Notes under the pieces: model-generated
Told to the model about the DNA's origin: nothing
What the model saw: the letters and a program-made list of their open reading frames with translations, nothing else
The model's database searches: none
Position numbers and translations under genes: made by a program
In this document: piece by piece, positions 1 through 9,268 of the stretch
Layout: every line of letters starts with the position of its first letter
How positions within the stretch are numbered: position 1 is the first letter of the stretch
Assembly: GCA_934141445.1 (NCBI GenBank)
Contig: CAKPCF010000004.1
Coordinates: 27,014-91,013, forward strand
Direction: 5' to 3'
From: an uncultured Clostridia bacterium
Lineage (GTDB): Bacteria; Bacillota; Clostridia; TANB77; CAG-508
Length of the DNA stretch: 64,000 nucleotides

Positions 1-142
1 AATCTGCTTTAATATTTTTTATGTACTCTTTAGTATTATCAAATTTTTCTAGTGTTAATACTTCATATCCAGAGTTTTCTAATAATGTTTTTAATTCACT
101 TCTTATAATTTCTTCATCTTCTATAATCAATATCTTTTTCAT
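1..142 (-). CDS. Response regulator receiver domain, N-terminal part (cut by window edge)
   Basis: The minus strand from 142 encodes a protein starting MKKILIIEDEEIIRSEL, continuing to the window edge. The hydrophobic first strand followed by the acidic cluster EDEE is the classic start of a CheY-like receiver domain; the phosphoacceptor aspartate would lie outside the window. A ribosome site (AAGGA) lies upstream and the gene starts 28 bases after the nitroreductase stop, so the two may be cotranscribed. Output domain unknown because only about 47 residues are visible. Confidence 0.75.
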   Translation of the reverse strand, partial: MKKILIIEDEEIIRSELKTLLENSGYEVLTLEKFDNTKEYIKNIKAD

Positions 143-170
143 ATATTGTTAGTCCTTCCATATTACAAAC

Positions 171-689
171 TTATAAATACTGAACAAATTCTTCTATAGC
201 TTTTCTTGAAAAATGTAAATTTTTATTAGGCTCGCAATCTTCTGACATATAACCAATTGGCATCATAAAAATTGGTTTTATATTTTCAGGTAATTCCAAA
301 ACATTTTTTATATCATCTTGCTTAAATGCTCTTACCCAACATGAACCAATTCCTAAATCCCATGCTTTTAACATTGCATATGTGCCTATAATACTTAAAT
401 CCATTTCAGCAGTATTATATTTTCCCTCTCTTTTGTTATTCCAAACAATATCCATATCACAACAAAAAAGCAAAATAATTGGTGCATCAAAAGTCATTCT
501 ACAAACTGATTTGATTTTTTCTTTATATTCTTCACTTTTTATTACATAAATTTTTTGCGGTTGTAAGTTGCACGCTGTTGGTGCTAATCTAACCATTTTC
601 ATTATTTCATCGATTTTTTCTTGTTCAATTTCTTTGTTTGAGAAACTTCTAACTGAAAATCTTTCCCTTATTATTTCATCAATATTCAT
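171..689 (-). CDS. Nitroreductase family protein
   Basis: A 172-residue protein of the FMN-dependent nitroreductase fold. It opens with IIRERFSVRSF, the family's typical arginine-serine FMN phosphate contact, followed by LAPTACNLQPQKIYVI (the (A/P)S.NxQPW-like flavin-binding segment) and a C-terminal GSCWVRAF and MPIGY region typical of the family. Length matches the short clostridial subgroup. Substrate cannot be told from sequence. The start has an AGGAGG site seven bases upstream, overlapping the end of the RhuM-like gene, so it is probably cotranscribed with it. Confidence 0.85.
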   Translation of the reverse strand: MNIDEIIRERFSVRSFSNKEIEQEKIDEIMKMVRLAPTACNLQPQKIYVIKSEEYKEKIKSVCRMTFDAPIILLFCCDMDIVWNNKREGKYNTAEMDLSIIGTYAMLKAWDLGIGSCWVRAFKQDDIKNVLELPENIKPIFMMPIGYMSEDCEPNKNLHFSRKAIEEFVQYL

Positions 690-700
690 TAAAATACCTC

Positions 701-1726
701 CTAATTATTTTCAATTTGATTTGTTTCACTTAATAGCCTATCAAAATCTGATACATAATTTTTATCCTGTATAACTTTATATTTTTCATATTCGTTCTCC
801 GCTTTTTCAACTGCTTGTTTATGTGAAATCTTACCTTTTCCATCTAAAACTTCATAATGGAAAACCTTCAAAGCATTTTCTACTTCATTTTTCCAATCTT
901 CCATATACATAGTTATATTTCTTTCTGCATTATTTTCAGCAATATCCAAAAATAAGTTTACTAAATTATTCAAATTTTTCATTTCTTTTTCATCTAAATA
1001 ATTTTTGGCAACGATTACATCAGATTTTAATATTTTTCCATCTGGTGAGTTTTCCCAAGTAGTAAGTCCCATATGCTTTTTTTGAGAATCTGCTCTGTTA
1101 TAAACTATTTCAGCAGCTGTATTTCCTGTAATTGCAAAATGAAACTTATTTTGAATGGTTTTATAAAAAATTATTGCAGTATCACTATTTTTATCATAAT
1201 CAATAGAACATTCAGCAAATATATCAGTAATTTTTTGATAAAACATTCTCTCACTTGTACGAATTAACTTAATTCTTTCAAGTAATCTTTTAAAATACTC
1301 TTGATCAGATTTTTTTGCTTTTAAAAATCTTTCATCATTTAAAGCAAAACCTTGAACCATATAATCTTTAATTATTTTATTTGCCCAAGTTCTAAACTTT
1401 ATTGCTTTTTTAGAGTTAACTCTAAAACCTATTGAGATAATCATATCAAGATTATAATATGGATAAATTCTTTTAACCTCACGAGTTCCTTCTATTTGAA
1501 CTTGTGCAATTTTTGCACAAGTTGTATTTGCATCCAACTCTTCATCCTTATAAATATTGTTAATATGTCTTACAATTCCACTTCTGTCAATATTAAAAAG
1601 TGTTGCTAATGCTTCAGTATTTAACCATACATCTTCATTTTCTAATAGAACTTCTACTTTTGTATTGCCTTCTTCATCACTATAAAATAAAATGTTTTTC
1701 TCATTTCCAATTGATTTGTTATCCAA
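701..1726 (-). CDS. RhuM family protein (virulence RhuM-like, KilA-N/BRO-like N terminus)
   Basis: About 341 residues. The N-terminal half (EVLLENEDVWLNTEALATLFNI, then VKRIYPYYNLDMIISIGFRVNS and a KFRTWA motif) is the signature of the RhuM family, a DNA-interacting family first named in a Salmonella pathogenicity island and frequent in mobile or accessory DNA. The C-terminal half carries a Fic/DOC-like stretch HFAITGNTAAEIVYNRAD but no complete Fic HPFxxGNGR motif. I place the start at a TTG at 1726, because AAGGAGG lies seven bases before it; an ATG-free longer frame runs to 1747. Molecular function is unknown. Confidence 0.75.
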   Translation of the reverse strand: MDNKSIGNEKNILFYSDEEGNTKVEVLLENEDVWLNTEALATLFNIDRSGIVRHINNIYKDEELDANTTCAKIAQVQIEGTREVKRIYPYYNLDMIISIGFRVNSKKAIKFRTWANKIIKDYMVQGFALNDERFLKAKKSDQEYFKRLLERIKLIRTSERMFYQKITDIFAECSIDYDKNSDTAIIFYKTIQNKFHFAITGNTAAEIVYNRADSQKKHMGLTTWENSPDGKILKSDVIVAKNYLDEKEMKNLNNLVNLFLDIAENNAERNITMYMEDWKNEVENALKVFHYEVLDGKGKISHKQAVEKAENEYEKYKVIQDKNYVSDFDRLLSETNQIENN

Positions 1727-1930
1727 TGCTTGTCCCTCCTTTTTCAAATATTTTCAGTTAATTTATACTATAACATTTATTTCGATTTGCTTCTTTTTGA
1801 ATTGCCAAGAATTCCTTGACAGTTCAATTTATGTCTATTTTTTTCATTCACGAACATCTGTATTGTATCACACATATATAAAAGATTCAATCTTTTATAG
1901 TTAATTTGGTAACTTGTTTTTATAATATTA

Positions 1931-1978
1931 AAATAAAAAGAGTTAGTACAATATCCTATATACTAACTCTTTTTATTT
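1931..1978. terminator. Bidirectional intrinsic terminator between secA and rhuM-like gene
   Basis: A perfect 18-base inverted repeat (left arm 1931-1948, right arm 1961-1978) with A-rich and T-rich flanks on both sides. It ends secA transcription on the minus strand. Apart from this hairpin, I see no gene in the 1727-2068 interval. Confidence 0.8.
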
Positions 1979-2068
1979 ATTATACAATGTTTAAAGTTGA
2001 CAATTCGTTGACAAATTGATAATTTATATAAATTATGTTAAGCAGTAAAATCTATGTAGCCATTGCTA

Positions 2069-4849
2069 TTATTGATTTCTTCCACAACAGTTCTTATACT
2101 TCTTACCACTTCCACAAGGGCATGGGTCGTTTCTACCAACTTTTGGTCCATCATTTTTTATTTGTTGTGCTTTTTCATTTGAAGATTTGTTTGGAACTGT
2201 TTCACCTTCAATATTCATACCATCTATTGCACTTCTATCCATTGATGCAGATGTTATACTAACAGCACTCTTTCTTTCTGCAGTTTTTTCTTGTTTTCTA
2301 ACATGTAACATGATTTTTGCAACTTCAAGTTTGATTTGAGCAATCATCTCATCAAACATTTCGCCACCTTCGATTCTATATTGAACAACAGGATCTTTTT
2401 GACCATAAGCTCTTAAGCCTATACCATTTTTTAATTCATCCATATTATCAATATGATCCATCCATTTGTTATCTACAACTTTCAATAAAACAACTCTTTC
2501 AAGTTCTCTTATTGGTTCGCCAATGCTTGCTTCTTTTTGCTCATAAGCAGCTAATACTTTTTCTTGTAATTCTTCAAGTAACTCTTTTACATGTATTTTT
2601 TCTTCTTTTAAAGCGTCAACATCTGTAATAACAAAGTTTGCAAATATTTCATTTGCTAAAGTTTCTCTATTGATTGAATTATCTTCAATTTCTGGTCTAT
2701 ATGTTTCTACAAACATTTCAACTGATTCATTAAGCATTGATATAATGTTATCACGAATATTTTCACCATCTAAAACTTTTCTTCTTTCAGAATAAATTAT
2801 ATCTCTTTGAACATTCATTACATCATCATAGCTTAAAATATGTTTACGAATTGAGAAGTTTCTACCTTCAACTTTACTTTGTGCAGTTTCAATTGTTTTT
2901 GCAACTAATTTGACTTCAATAGGTAAATCTTCTGGTAAATTTCCTCTTTCAAAAATATTTGTGATCATATCACCACCAAATATTTTTAATAAATTATCAT
3001 CAAGTGCAAGATAAAATCTAGTTTCACCTGGATCTCCTTGACGACCACTACGTCCTCTTAACTGATTATCAATTCTTCTTGACTCATGACGTTCTGTACC
3101 TATGATTTTTAAGCCACCTGCTTCGATTACTTTCTCTTTTTCTTCTTTTATTTCTTTATCGTATTTTTCTTCTAGTTCTTTAAATTTCTTTCTTGCTTCT
3201 AATATTTCTTCATCTTTTGTTTCATTAAAAGCTGTTGCTTGAACAATAAGTTCTTCACTATATTTTAGCTTTCTCATTTCTTGTTTAGCCAAATATTCAC
3301 TGTTTCCACCAAGCATAATATCAGTACCACGGCCTGCCATATTGGTTGCAATAGTAATTGCATTAAATTTACCAGCTTGTGCAATGATTTCAGCTTCTTT
3401 TTCATGATTTTTAGCATTTAAAACTTCGTGTTTTAAGCCTTCTTTATCTAATAATTTACTTAATTTTTCAGATTTATCAATTGAAACAGTACCAACTAAT
3501 ATTGGTTGACCTTTGCTATGTGCTTCTTTTATATCAGCTATAATTGCTCTATATTTAGCTGCTTCATTTTTATAAATAATATCTGTTAAATCTTTTCTAA
3601 TTAAAGGTTTGTTTGTAGGTATTTCAATAACATCTAAGTTATAAATTTCTTTAAATTCTGCTTCTTCTGTCATTGCAGTACCTGTCATACCAGAAAGTTT
3701 TTCATACATTCTAAAATAATTTTGATATGTAATAGTAGCTAAAGTTTTTGATTCATCAGCAATTTTAACATTTTCCTTAGCTTCAATTGCTTGATGTAAA
3801 CCATCACTATATCTTCTACCATACATTATACGACCTGTGAACTCATCTACAATTAAAACTTCTCCATCTTTAACAATATAATCAATATCTTTCTTCTTTA
3901 CACCATGAGCATGTAATGCTTGATTTATATTATGAACTAAATCTGAGTTTTCCAAATCGTTTAAATTTTCAACGCCAAAGAATGATTCTGCTTTCTTTGT
4001 ACCTTTTTGAGTTAAAGTTGCTGATTTAGCTTTTAAGTCTACTATGTAATCATAATTTTCATTGTCTTCTGCTTGATCAACATCTTTTGCATCTTCTTCA
4101 ATTATAACTTTTGGTGTTAGTTTTCTGACAAAAGAATCTGCTTTTTTATATAAATCTGAAGATTTATTTGCTCTTCCTGAAATAATAAGTGGTGTTCTTG
4201 CTTCATCTATTAAAATACTATCTATCTCATCAACAATAGCATAATTCAATCCTCTTTGTACCATATCTTCTTTGCGGATAACCATATTATCTCTTAAATA
4301 GTCAAAACCATATTCACTATTTGTACCATAAGTTACGTCTGCATTATACGCTTGTCTTTTTGCTACTGGATCCATTCTACTTAGAATTAGGCCAACACTT
4401 AATCCTAAAAATCTGTATACTTTTCCCATCCAGTCACTATCTCTTTTTGCTAAGTATTCGTTAACAGTAACAACATGTACACCTTTACCTGTTAAAGCAT
4501 TTAAATAAACTGGCAATGTAGCAACTAAAGTTTTTCCTTCACCAGTTTTCATTTCTGAAATTCTACCTTGGTGAAGTATAATACCACCTATCAATTGTAC
4601 ATCAAAGTGTCTCATTCCTAATACTCTTTTTGATGCCTCTCTAACTACTGCAAAAGCTTCTGGTAAAATATCATCTAATGTTTTTCCATTTGCTAATTGT
4701 TCTTTAAAATAATTTGTTTTATCTGCCAATTCTTTATCTGATAATTTTTCCATTTCTGGTTCTAAACTATTGATTTTTTCTACTATTGGCATTACTCTTT
4801 TTACTTCTTTTTCACTATATGTTCCAAAAATTTTTTTAAATAATCCCAT
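2069..4849 (-). CDS. secA: Preprotein translocase ATPase SecA
   Basis: 926 residues, slightly longer than B. subtilis SecA. SecA drives post-translational export of unfolded preproteins through SecYEG by ATP hydrolysis at the inner face of the membrane. Visible motifs: MGLFKKIFG start, Walker [12 protein letters not shown] (about residue 105), Walker [17 protein letters not shown], the preprotein crosslinking region, second nucleotide fold with [36 protein letters not shown], and a C-terminal SEC-C zinc tail [14 protein letters not shown] which binds SecB or ribosomes in other bacteria. AGGAGG lies seven bases before the ATG. It stands alone between two terminated units. Confidence 0.98.
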   Translation of the reverse strand: MGLFKKIFGTYSEKEVKRVMPIVEKINSLEPEMEKLSDKELADKTNYFKEQLANGKTLDDILPEAFAVVREASKRVLGMRHFDVQLIGGIILHQGRISEMKTGEGKTLVATLPVYLNALTGKGVHVVTVNEYLAKRDSDWMGKVYRFLGLSVGLILSRMDPVAKRQAYNADVTYGTNSEYGFDYLRDNMVIRKEDMVQRGLNYAIVDEIDSILIDEARTPLIISGRANKSSDLYKKADSFVRKLTPKVIIEEDAKDVDQAEDNENYDYIVDLKAKSATLTQKGTKKAESFFGVENLNDLENSDLVHNINQALHAHGVKKKDIDYIVKDGEVLIVDEFTGRIMYGRRYSDGLHQAIEAKENVKIADESKTLATITYQNYFRMYEKLSGMTGTAMTEEAEFKEIYNLDVIEIPTNKPLIRKDLTDIIYKNEAAKYRAIIADIKEAHSKGQPILVGTVSIDKSEKLSKLLDKEGLKHEVLNAKNHEKEAEIIAQAGKFNAITIATNMAGRGTDIMLGGNSEYLAKQEMRKLKYSEELIVQATAFNETKDEEILEARKKFKELEEKYDKEIKEEKEKVIEAGGLKIIGTERHESRRIDNQLRGRSGRQGDPGETRFYLALDDNLLKIFGGDMITNIFERGNLPEDLPIEVKLVAKTIETAQSKVEGRNFSIRKHILSYDDVMNVQRDIIYSERRKVLDGENIRDNIISMLNESVEMFVETYRPEIEDNSINRETLANEIFANFVITDVDALKEEKIHVKELLEELQEKVLAAYEQKEASIGEPIRELERVVLLKVVDNKWMDHIDNMDELKNGIGLRAYGQKDPVVQYRIEGGEMFDEMIAQIKLEVAKIMLHVRKQEKTAERKSAVSITSASMDRSAIDGMNIEGETVPNKSSNEKAQQIKNDGPKVGRNDPCPCGSGKKYKNCCGRNQ

Positions 4850-4947
4850 TTAAAAGCCTCCTAAAGTTATCTGCAAATCCTTTGTAAAATTTGTCTTATA
4901 AACTATATCATTAAATAACGCAAATTGCAAGTTTTAGAAATAATCTT

Positions 4948-6244
4948 TTATCTAAAAGTTATATCTGCTTTATCATATTCTTCTGGTTTTAAACCTAATC
5001 TAGTAAGCATATACACGTATAATATAAATGTAAATACTAAAAAGATTATTCCGCCTATTATCATAGATATTTTTATGTCAAAATGATTTAATATTACAGT
5101 ACCTACTATTCCAACTAACATTCTCATTAAGTTTGAAACTATTGACTCTGTTGTATATACTTTTGCCAAAGTTTCATCATCTATAAAATTGTTCATATAT
5201 TGTCTTTTTAAAATTTGAGAAATTCCTTTGCACATTCCAACCAAAAAATATGCAAATAAAATTACAGCCAATTTAATAATTAAATGAAGATTAGATAAAG
5301 CCACCAAACCACATATTACAAAACTTAGTGAATTCCATACTCCGTATTACAGTCAATGTTTTATTTCTATATTTCCTATTTGTTTCAACTGCAGTTTTAG
5401 AAGCAATTCCTACAAAGACTTGATATAAAGCATCAAATATTCCTATTACAGTTGCTGACACTCCAATTTGATCAAGTAAATCAACCTTATATGTATTAAA
5501 CAAGCAAATTATTCCCCATAAAAATCCTACTGAAAAAAGTAAAGCTCTTAATCGTTTAGAATTAAATATGAAAGAAAATGATTCTTTTAAATTTTTAATA
5601 TATTCTTTAAAATTGCCTTTAGTTTTTTCCTTTTCATTCTGCTCTTCTAATCTTATATCACTAAAGTTTGCCGAAATAAGAGTAGCAAGTAATGAACAAA
5701 TAAAACATAATATCATTGGTATATATGGATTGATATCATACAAAACTCCTGCTAATATTGATGAAACAGCTGCTACATAACAATACTTTGAGTATCCTTT
5801 TGCATTTATGCTTGAAAATATTTCATTTTTATTTGTACATTCAGGAATTGAATCATTTAATATACATGATTCTGTTATTCCTTTTAAAGCAAAGGCTATT
5901 GCTGTTACACACTCCTCTATTAAAAATGTTAAAAAATTAGGACAGAATATAACTGTTAATATACATAGTGTATTTATTATATTCCCTATAAGAAGTGATT
6001 TACTTTTTCCAACTTTATCTACAAAAACTAAAGCTGGTATTTGTACTACTATACTTGTAAAGGCATAGGCAGAACCAGCTAAAACAATTTCAGATACACT
6101 AATCCCCTTTAATTGTGTTAGAAACAGTACTTGTATTGCATAATAAAAAATAAAATCCAATCCAAGCATATTATAAATTGGAAATATTTTGATATTCAAT
6201 TTTCTCTTTTTTCTCTCTTCAACATCTTTTTCTTTTGTTTTCAT
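4948..6244 (-). pseudogene. MFS transporter with a +1 lesion (possible recoded gene)
   Basis: Two overlapping minus frames (6244 to 5291 and 5307 to 4948) together make one major facilitator superfamily permease of about 432 residues with many membrane helices (start MKTKEKDVEERKKRKLNIKIFP; later LLGN-type and DKVGKSKSLLIGN loop A motif). The total span is 3n+1. Removing one base near 5343-5346, in the context TAC-GGA-GTA, restores TVIGVWNSLSFVICGL and an open frame to 4948. As written, the first frame reads CGG at that point and ends 24 codons later. Either a disrupted gene, a sequencing error, or +1 frameshifting at CGG; see findings. Confidence 0.8.
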
Positions 6245-6344
6245 TTTTATTTCCTATCTTTTATTTAATATAATTTTATATACTATTTTATATCATTTAA
6301 CTCCAAAAAAGTAAACTGCTTTTATCACATTTTAACATATTGCT

Positions 6345-6404
6345 CATACACTTTACTAATTTTAATATTAAAAGATGGTTTATATGTTTGTTTTCAATTA
6401 TAAA
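6345..6404 (+). repeat. Direct repeat copy A of a 60-base promoter/start region
   Basis: About 56 of 60 bases match 6817-6876, with no gaps. The repeated unit covers the upstream region, ribosome site and first codons of the gene at 6856. Copy A also has an ATG (6384) but its frame, MFVFNYKKENSHS, runs into the inserted cassette and ends after 36 codons, so it is not a gene. Confidence 0.9.
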
Positions 6405-6409
6405 AAAGA

Positions 6410-6450
6410 AAACTCCCACTCAGCCAAGTTGCCAAATGGGATAAAAGAAA
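6410..6450 (-). terminator. Probable terminator of the small membrane-protein cassette
   Basis: Read on the minus strand, CCCA ... TGGG arms enclose an imperfect stem, followed by GAGTTTTCTTTTTT. It sits 20 bases after the stop of the 59-residue gene. The inner stem pairs poorly, so the T-run is the stronger argument. Confidence 0.5.
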
Positions 6451-6468
6451 AATTCTTTTCGATTGCGC

Positions 6469-6648
6469 TTAGAGAATCCAAGCCACCCAAGTAAGTCCGA
6501 TAAGCACAATGGTTGCTAGAAGCAACCACTTTTCGTTCTTGTTACCATTGTAATACTTGCCAAACAGCAAGCCTACAAAGATACCAAAAACGATGCACCA
6601 TACAAACACCAGAGTAACGCGGGTAGCAGCAAGATCATTAAAAAGCAT
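6469..6648 (-). CDS. Small two-helix membrane protein (59 residues), cassette A
   Basis: An open frame starting MLFNDLAATRVTLVFVWC and ending LTWVAWIL, with two hydrophobic helices (about residues 9-31 and 40-59) separated by the polar turn GKYYNGNKNEKW. GGAGAG lies nine bases before the ATG. Its base composition is clearly less AT-rich than its neighbours (codons such as GCC, CGC, CTG, GGC), it has its own consensus promoter (6719-6747) and a terminator, and it sits between 60-base direct repeats. I do not recognise a family. Orientation is opposite to the gene at 6856. Foreign origin is an inference from composition and flanking duplication. Confidence 0.75.
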   Translation of the reverse strand: MLFNDLAATRVTLVFVWCIVFGIFVGLLFGKYYNGNKNEKWLLLATIVLIGLTWVAWIL

Positions 6649-6718
6649 TTTACACTCTCCTTCGCTTCGTAGCTTTACTGAAAAAATATGCTATGTGAAC
6701 CCAATCAAATATATTTAT

Positions 6719-6747
6719 ATTATACCACAGTTTATGTTAACTGTCAA
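6719..6747 (-). promoter_or_regulatory. Sigma-A promoter of cassette A
   Basis: Minus-strand TTGACA (6742-6747), 17-base spacer, TATAAT (6719-6724), with TGG just before the -10. The spacer carries an ACAGTT-N6-AACTGT dyad overlapping the -35, a possible operator. About 70 bases of leader precede the start codon at 6648. Confidence 0.8.
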
Positions 6748-6816
6748 AAAAGTTATTATTTTTCACAAAAGTATGATTGAAAAATAAAAATCTTTATCAT
6801 AATTTTGTTTCTTTAT

Positions 6817-6876
6817 CATACACTTTACTAACTTTAATATAAAAAGGTGGTTTATATGTTTGTTTTCAATTTTAAA
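6817..6876 (+). repeat. Direct repeat copy B, upstream region and start of the gene at 6856
   Basis: Partner of 6345-6404; offset is exactly 472 bases throughout. This copy has the better ribosome site (AAGGTGG five bases before ATG 6856) and is followed by the intact gene, so it is taken as the native copy. Confidence 0.9.
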
Positions 6877-7413
6877 TTAAAAAAATCAAATATTGCAAAA
6901 ATTCTTTTAGTGTTATTCGCTATATTTTGCATCATTTTATGCTGTATTGCAGTAAGTAAAATGCTAAAAAATATTACCAAGGAAAATACTTTTGTAGACA
7001 GCAATTGTCTACCTTCTAATGATGTTGCAACACTTACTGAAAAAAATTATACAAATGTTTTAAAAATGGTTCATGATGATTTAAATACATATGTTGGTCA
7101 GCAAATTTGCTTTACTGGTTATGTTTATCGTGTGCCAGATATAAAAGAAAATCAATTTATCCTAGCCAGAGACATGTACATAGATTCTAATCATTTGCAA
7201 TCCGTCATAGTTGGTTTCTTATGCAGTTTAGATAATGCTAAAGACTTCCAAAATGGTGATTGGGTTAAATTAACTGGTACAATAGAAAAAGGAGAATACT
7301 TTGGCGAAATTCCAATCTTGAAAGTCTCAAAAATAGAAAAAACTTCTGCTCCTGAAAATAAATTTGTAGAGCAACCAGATGAAGCTTATGTTCCAACAGC
7401 TGCAATATACTAA
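6856..7413 (+). CDS. Membrane-anchored protein with a TIGR03943/YcgQ-like C-terminal domain
   Basis: 185 residues from ATG 6856 (a GTG at 6847 is in frame but lies inside the ribosome site). One N-terminal helix (AKILLVLFAIFCIILCCIAV) followed by an extracytoplasmic domain: YVGQQICFTGYVYRVPD, FILARDMYI, VIVGFLC, GDWVKLTGTI, PILKVSKIEK. This pattern resembles the OB-like C-terminal part of the TIGR03943/DUF1980 (YcgQ) proteins, which usually pair with a YcgR-type permease in metal stress operons. Here it lacks the permease and the N-terminal helices, so it is a single-helix variant. It is the only core gene on the plus strand here and converges on the AI-2E gene with two bases between stops. 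Confidence 0.6.
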   Translation: MFVFNFKLKKSNIAKILLVLFAIFCIILCCIAVSKMLKNITKENTFVDSNCLPSNDVATLTEKNYTNVLKMVHDDLNTYVGQQICFTGYVYRVPDIKENQFILARDMYIDSNHLQSVIVGFLCSLDNAKDFQNGDWVKLTGTIEKGEYFGEIPILKVSKIEKTSAPENKFVEQPDEAYVPTAAIY

Positions 7414-7415
7414 TA

Positions 7416-8498
7416 TTATTCCATTATAGATTTTACAATTCCTTTATCTATACTACTTGCAAAAATATTTTTTATTATAACCAAAACAACTGGTCCTATT
7501 AACATTCCGATTATTCCTACTAATTTAAAACCAGTATACATTGCAAGTAGTGTAAATATTGGATGAATTCCTATTTTATTACTTACTAATTTTGGCTCTA
7601 GCATTTGTCTTACAACAACTATTAAAATATACAATCCTAATAACGATAAAGCTAAGCTATTATTAGCATTCAAAAATTCAATTATTATCCATGGTATAAA
7701 AATAGTTCCAGCACCAAGTATTGGTAGAGAATCTATAAATCCTATAAACAAAGACATTAAAAATGGATATTCAATTTTCATTCCAATTAAAAACAATAAA
7801 TTTAGTCCTATAGTAACAATTATAAATGTAATCAATATTAGTGTAGCTTCTGCTTTCAAATAATTTCCTAATACTGAAAGTATTTCAGATAAATGTGTTC
7901 TCATCTTCCCTACCCATTTTCTAGGAATATGATGTTCCATTCTATCTAATATATAAATTTTATCTGAACTAATAAAATAAGTTGCGAGTATAGTAATTAC
8001 AAAATATATAAACACAGTTGGAATTGAACTAATTGATTGTAAAATTTTATTCATATAATTCTTTAAAAGTATTGCTAAATTATTCAATATTTCAGTTACA
8101 CCATTTTGCAATAAAATATTTATACTTTCAGAAAAATTAAATTGCTCAAACCAACTCCATAAAATCTGAATAAAATTCATAATTTTATCTATATATAAAT
8201 TCATTCCACTTAAAAATCCACTTATTTCATTTATTAGAGTAACAATTCCCCATATCAAAAATACTGAAATCACAACAAATACTAAAGCAAGTACAATTAT
8301 ACTGCTAGCCTTTCGTGAAAGATTTGTTTTTCTTTTAATAAATTTTATTATTGGTTCTATCAATGCAGATATTATGTATCCAATTAAAAATGGAATATAA
8401 AACAACACTAGTTTTAAACCTAAATAAAAAGCCAATATTCCAGTTAACATTATAATACAATTTTTTATAATTTTAGTATATTCATATTTTGAATTCAT
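7416..8498 (-). CDS. AI-2E family / YtvI-like permease
   Basis: 360 residues with about seven or eight membrane helices in the arrangement of the AI-2 exporter superfamily: helix pair at the N terminus (LAFYLGLKLVLFYIPFLIGYIISALIEP), long amphipathic middle part, then FIIVTIGLNLLFLIG, FIDSLPILGAGTIFIPW and RQMLEPKLVSNKIGIHP, the family's conserved P.lG.G and EP.l...iglhP motifs. Members include sporulation protein YtvI, TqsA and Na+/H+ antiporter-like exporters; I cannot choose between these. GGAGG lies seven bases before ATG 8498. Confidence 0.85.
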   Translation of the reverse strand: MNSKYEYTKIIKNCIIMLTGILAFYLGLKLVLFYIPFLIGYIISALIEPIIKFIKRKTNLSRKASSIIVLALVFVVISVFLIWGIVTLINEISGFLSGMNLYIDKIMNFIQILWSWFEQFNFSESINILLQNGVTEILNNLAILLKNYMNKILQSISSIPTVFIYFVITILATYFISSDKIYILDRMEHHIPRKWVGKMRTHLSEILSVLGNYLKAEATLILITFIIVTIGLNLLFLIGMKIEYPFLMSLFIGFIDSLPILGAGTIFIPWIIIEFLNANNSLALSLLGLYILIVVVRQMLEPKLVSNKIGIHPIFTLLAMYTGFKLVGIIGMLIGPVVLVIIKNIFASSIDKGIVKSIME

Positions 8499-8564
8499 GA
8501 ACTATCCTCCAAAATCATTCTATAATGTTTATCATACACTTTTTGATATAAAATCATACATAAA

Positions 8565-8614
8565 AAACAGACTTTAATAAAATTTGTTTTTTCAAAATTT
8601 ATCAAAGCCTGTTT
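8565..8614 (-). terminator. Terminator after the CBS-domain gene
   Basis: Long imperfect stem, arms AAACAGACTTTAATAAAATTTG and its near complement 8593-8614, with T-run on the minus strand. It isolates the CBS gene from the AI-2E permease. Confidence 0.75.
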
Positions 8615-8642
8615 CGTTAGTAGCTTCTATTATTTTTATACA

Positions 8643-9071
8643 CTAAAAATTATGGCAACCACAAATGTCTTCAAAAGTTTTTCCTACACACTCACAAGAA
8701 ATATCCTCTTGTTGAGCTATATCACCTATAGTTAAGACTCCTATAACTTTTCCATTTTCTAAAACTGGTAATCTACGAACTTGATTATTTGCCATAATAT
8801 CAGCAGCTGCTTTTACATCTGTATCAGCAGTTGTTTTTATTACATTTATAGTCATAATATCTGAAAGTTTTGTAGTATTACAATCTTTATTATGAGCTAC
8901 TGCTCTTGTTATAATATCTCTATCAGTTACAAAGCCTACACATTTGTCTTCTGATGAGCAGATTGGTAAACAACCTATTTGATTTGAATTCATCAATTTA
9001 GCTGCTTCTGCAACACTTGTTTCTGGTGATGCTTTTACCAAATTATTACACATACAATCTTTTACTCTCAT
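8643..9071 (-). CDS. Two-CBS-domain protein
   Basis: 142 residues made of a Bateman pair of CBS domains: VKDCMCNNLVKASPETSVAEAAKLM ... GCLPIC ... GFVTDRDIITRAVA, then LSDIMTINVIKTTADTDVKAAADIM ... VRRLPVLENGKVIGVLTIGDIAQ. Such stand-alone pairs bind adenine nucleotides and act as energy sensors or regulators of a partner. The C terminus is cysteine-rich (CECVGKTFEDICGCHNF), which is less usual. GGAGG lies five bases before ATG 9071, so the in-frame TTG at 9083 is rejected. Monocistronic; partner not identifiable. Confidence 0.88.
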   Translation of the reverse strand: MRVKDCMCNNLVKASPETSVAEAAKLMNSNQIGCLPICSSEDKCVGFVTDRDIITRAVAHNKDCNTTKLSDIMTINVIKTTADTDVKAAADIMANNQVRRLPVLENGKVIGVLTIGDIAQQEDISCECVGKTFEDICGCHNF

Positions 9072-9189
9072 GCCAACCTCCAATTTTTAATATTATAGAG
9101 AAAACAATATTAAAAGTTTTCTTTAATAAAAATATTATGCTATTTTTTCGAAAAACTTATTCAATATATCTTCTTTTTTCAATATTTGC

Positions 9190-9253
9190 ATAAAAAGAAA
9201 AAGTTAGATATTTTCAAGATACTTTTATATTATCTCAAATATCTGACTTTCAA
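9190..9253 (-). terminator. Terminator after murD
   Basis: Minus-strand stem AAAGTCAGATATTT / AAAATATCTAACTTT with a smaller inner GATA/TATC hairpin, followed by TTTTTCTTTTT. Confidence 0.75.
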
Positions 9254-9268
9254 ATAAATTACATATTT

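Noticed and set aside
1994..2035. Two plus-strand TTGACA boxes downstream of secA as an antisense promoter
   Set aside because: No suitable -10 at a 16-18-base distance and no gene would be served.
2035..2262. Plus-strand frames opposite secA and other large genes
   Set aside because: They mirror codon bias of the real minus-strand genes and have no ribosome sites.
6384..6494. Short plus-strand frame from repeat copy A
   Set aside because: It is a chance hybrid of the duplicated gene start and the terminator and coding strand of the inserted cassette, ending after 36 codons.
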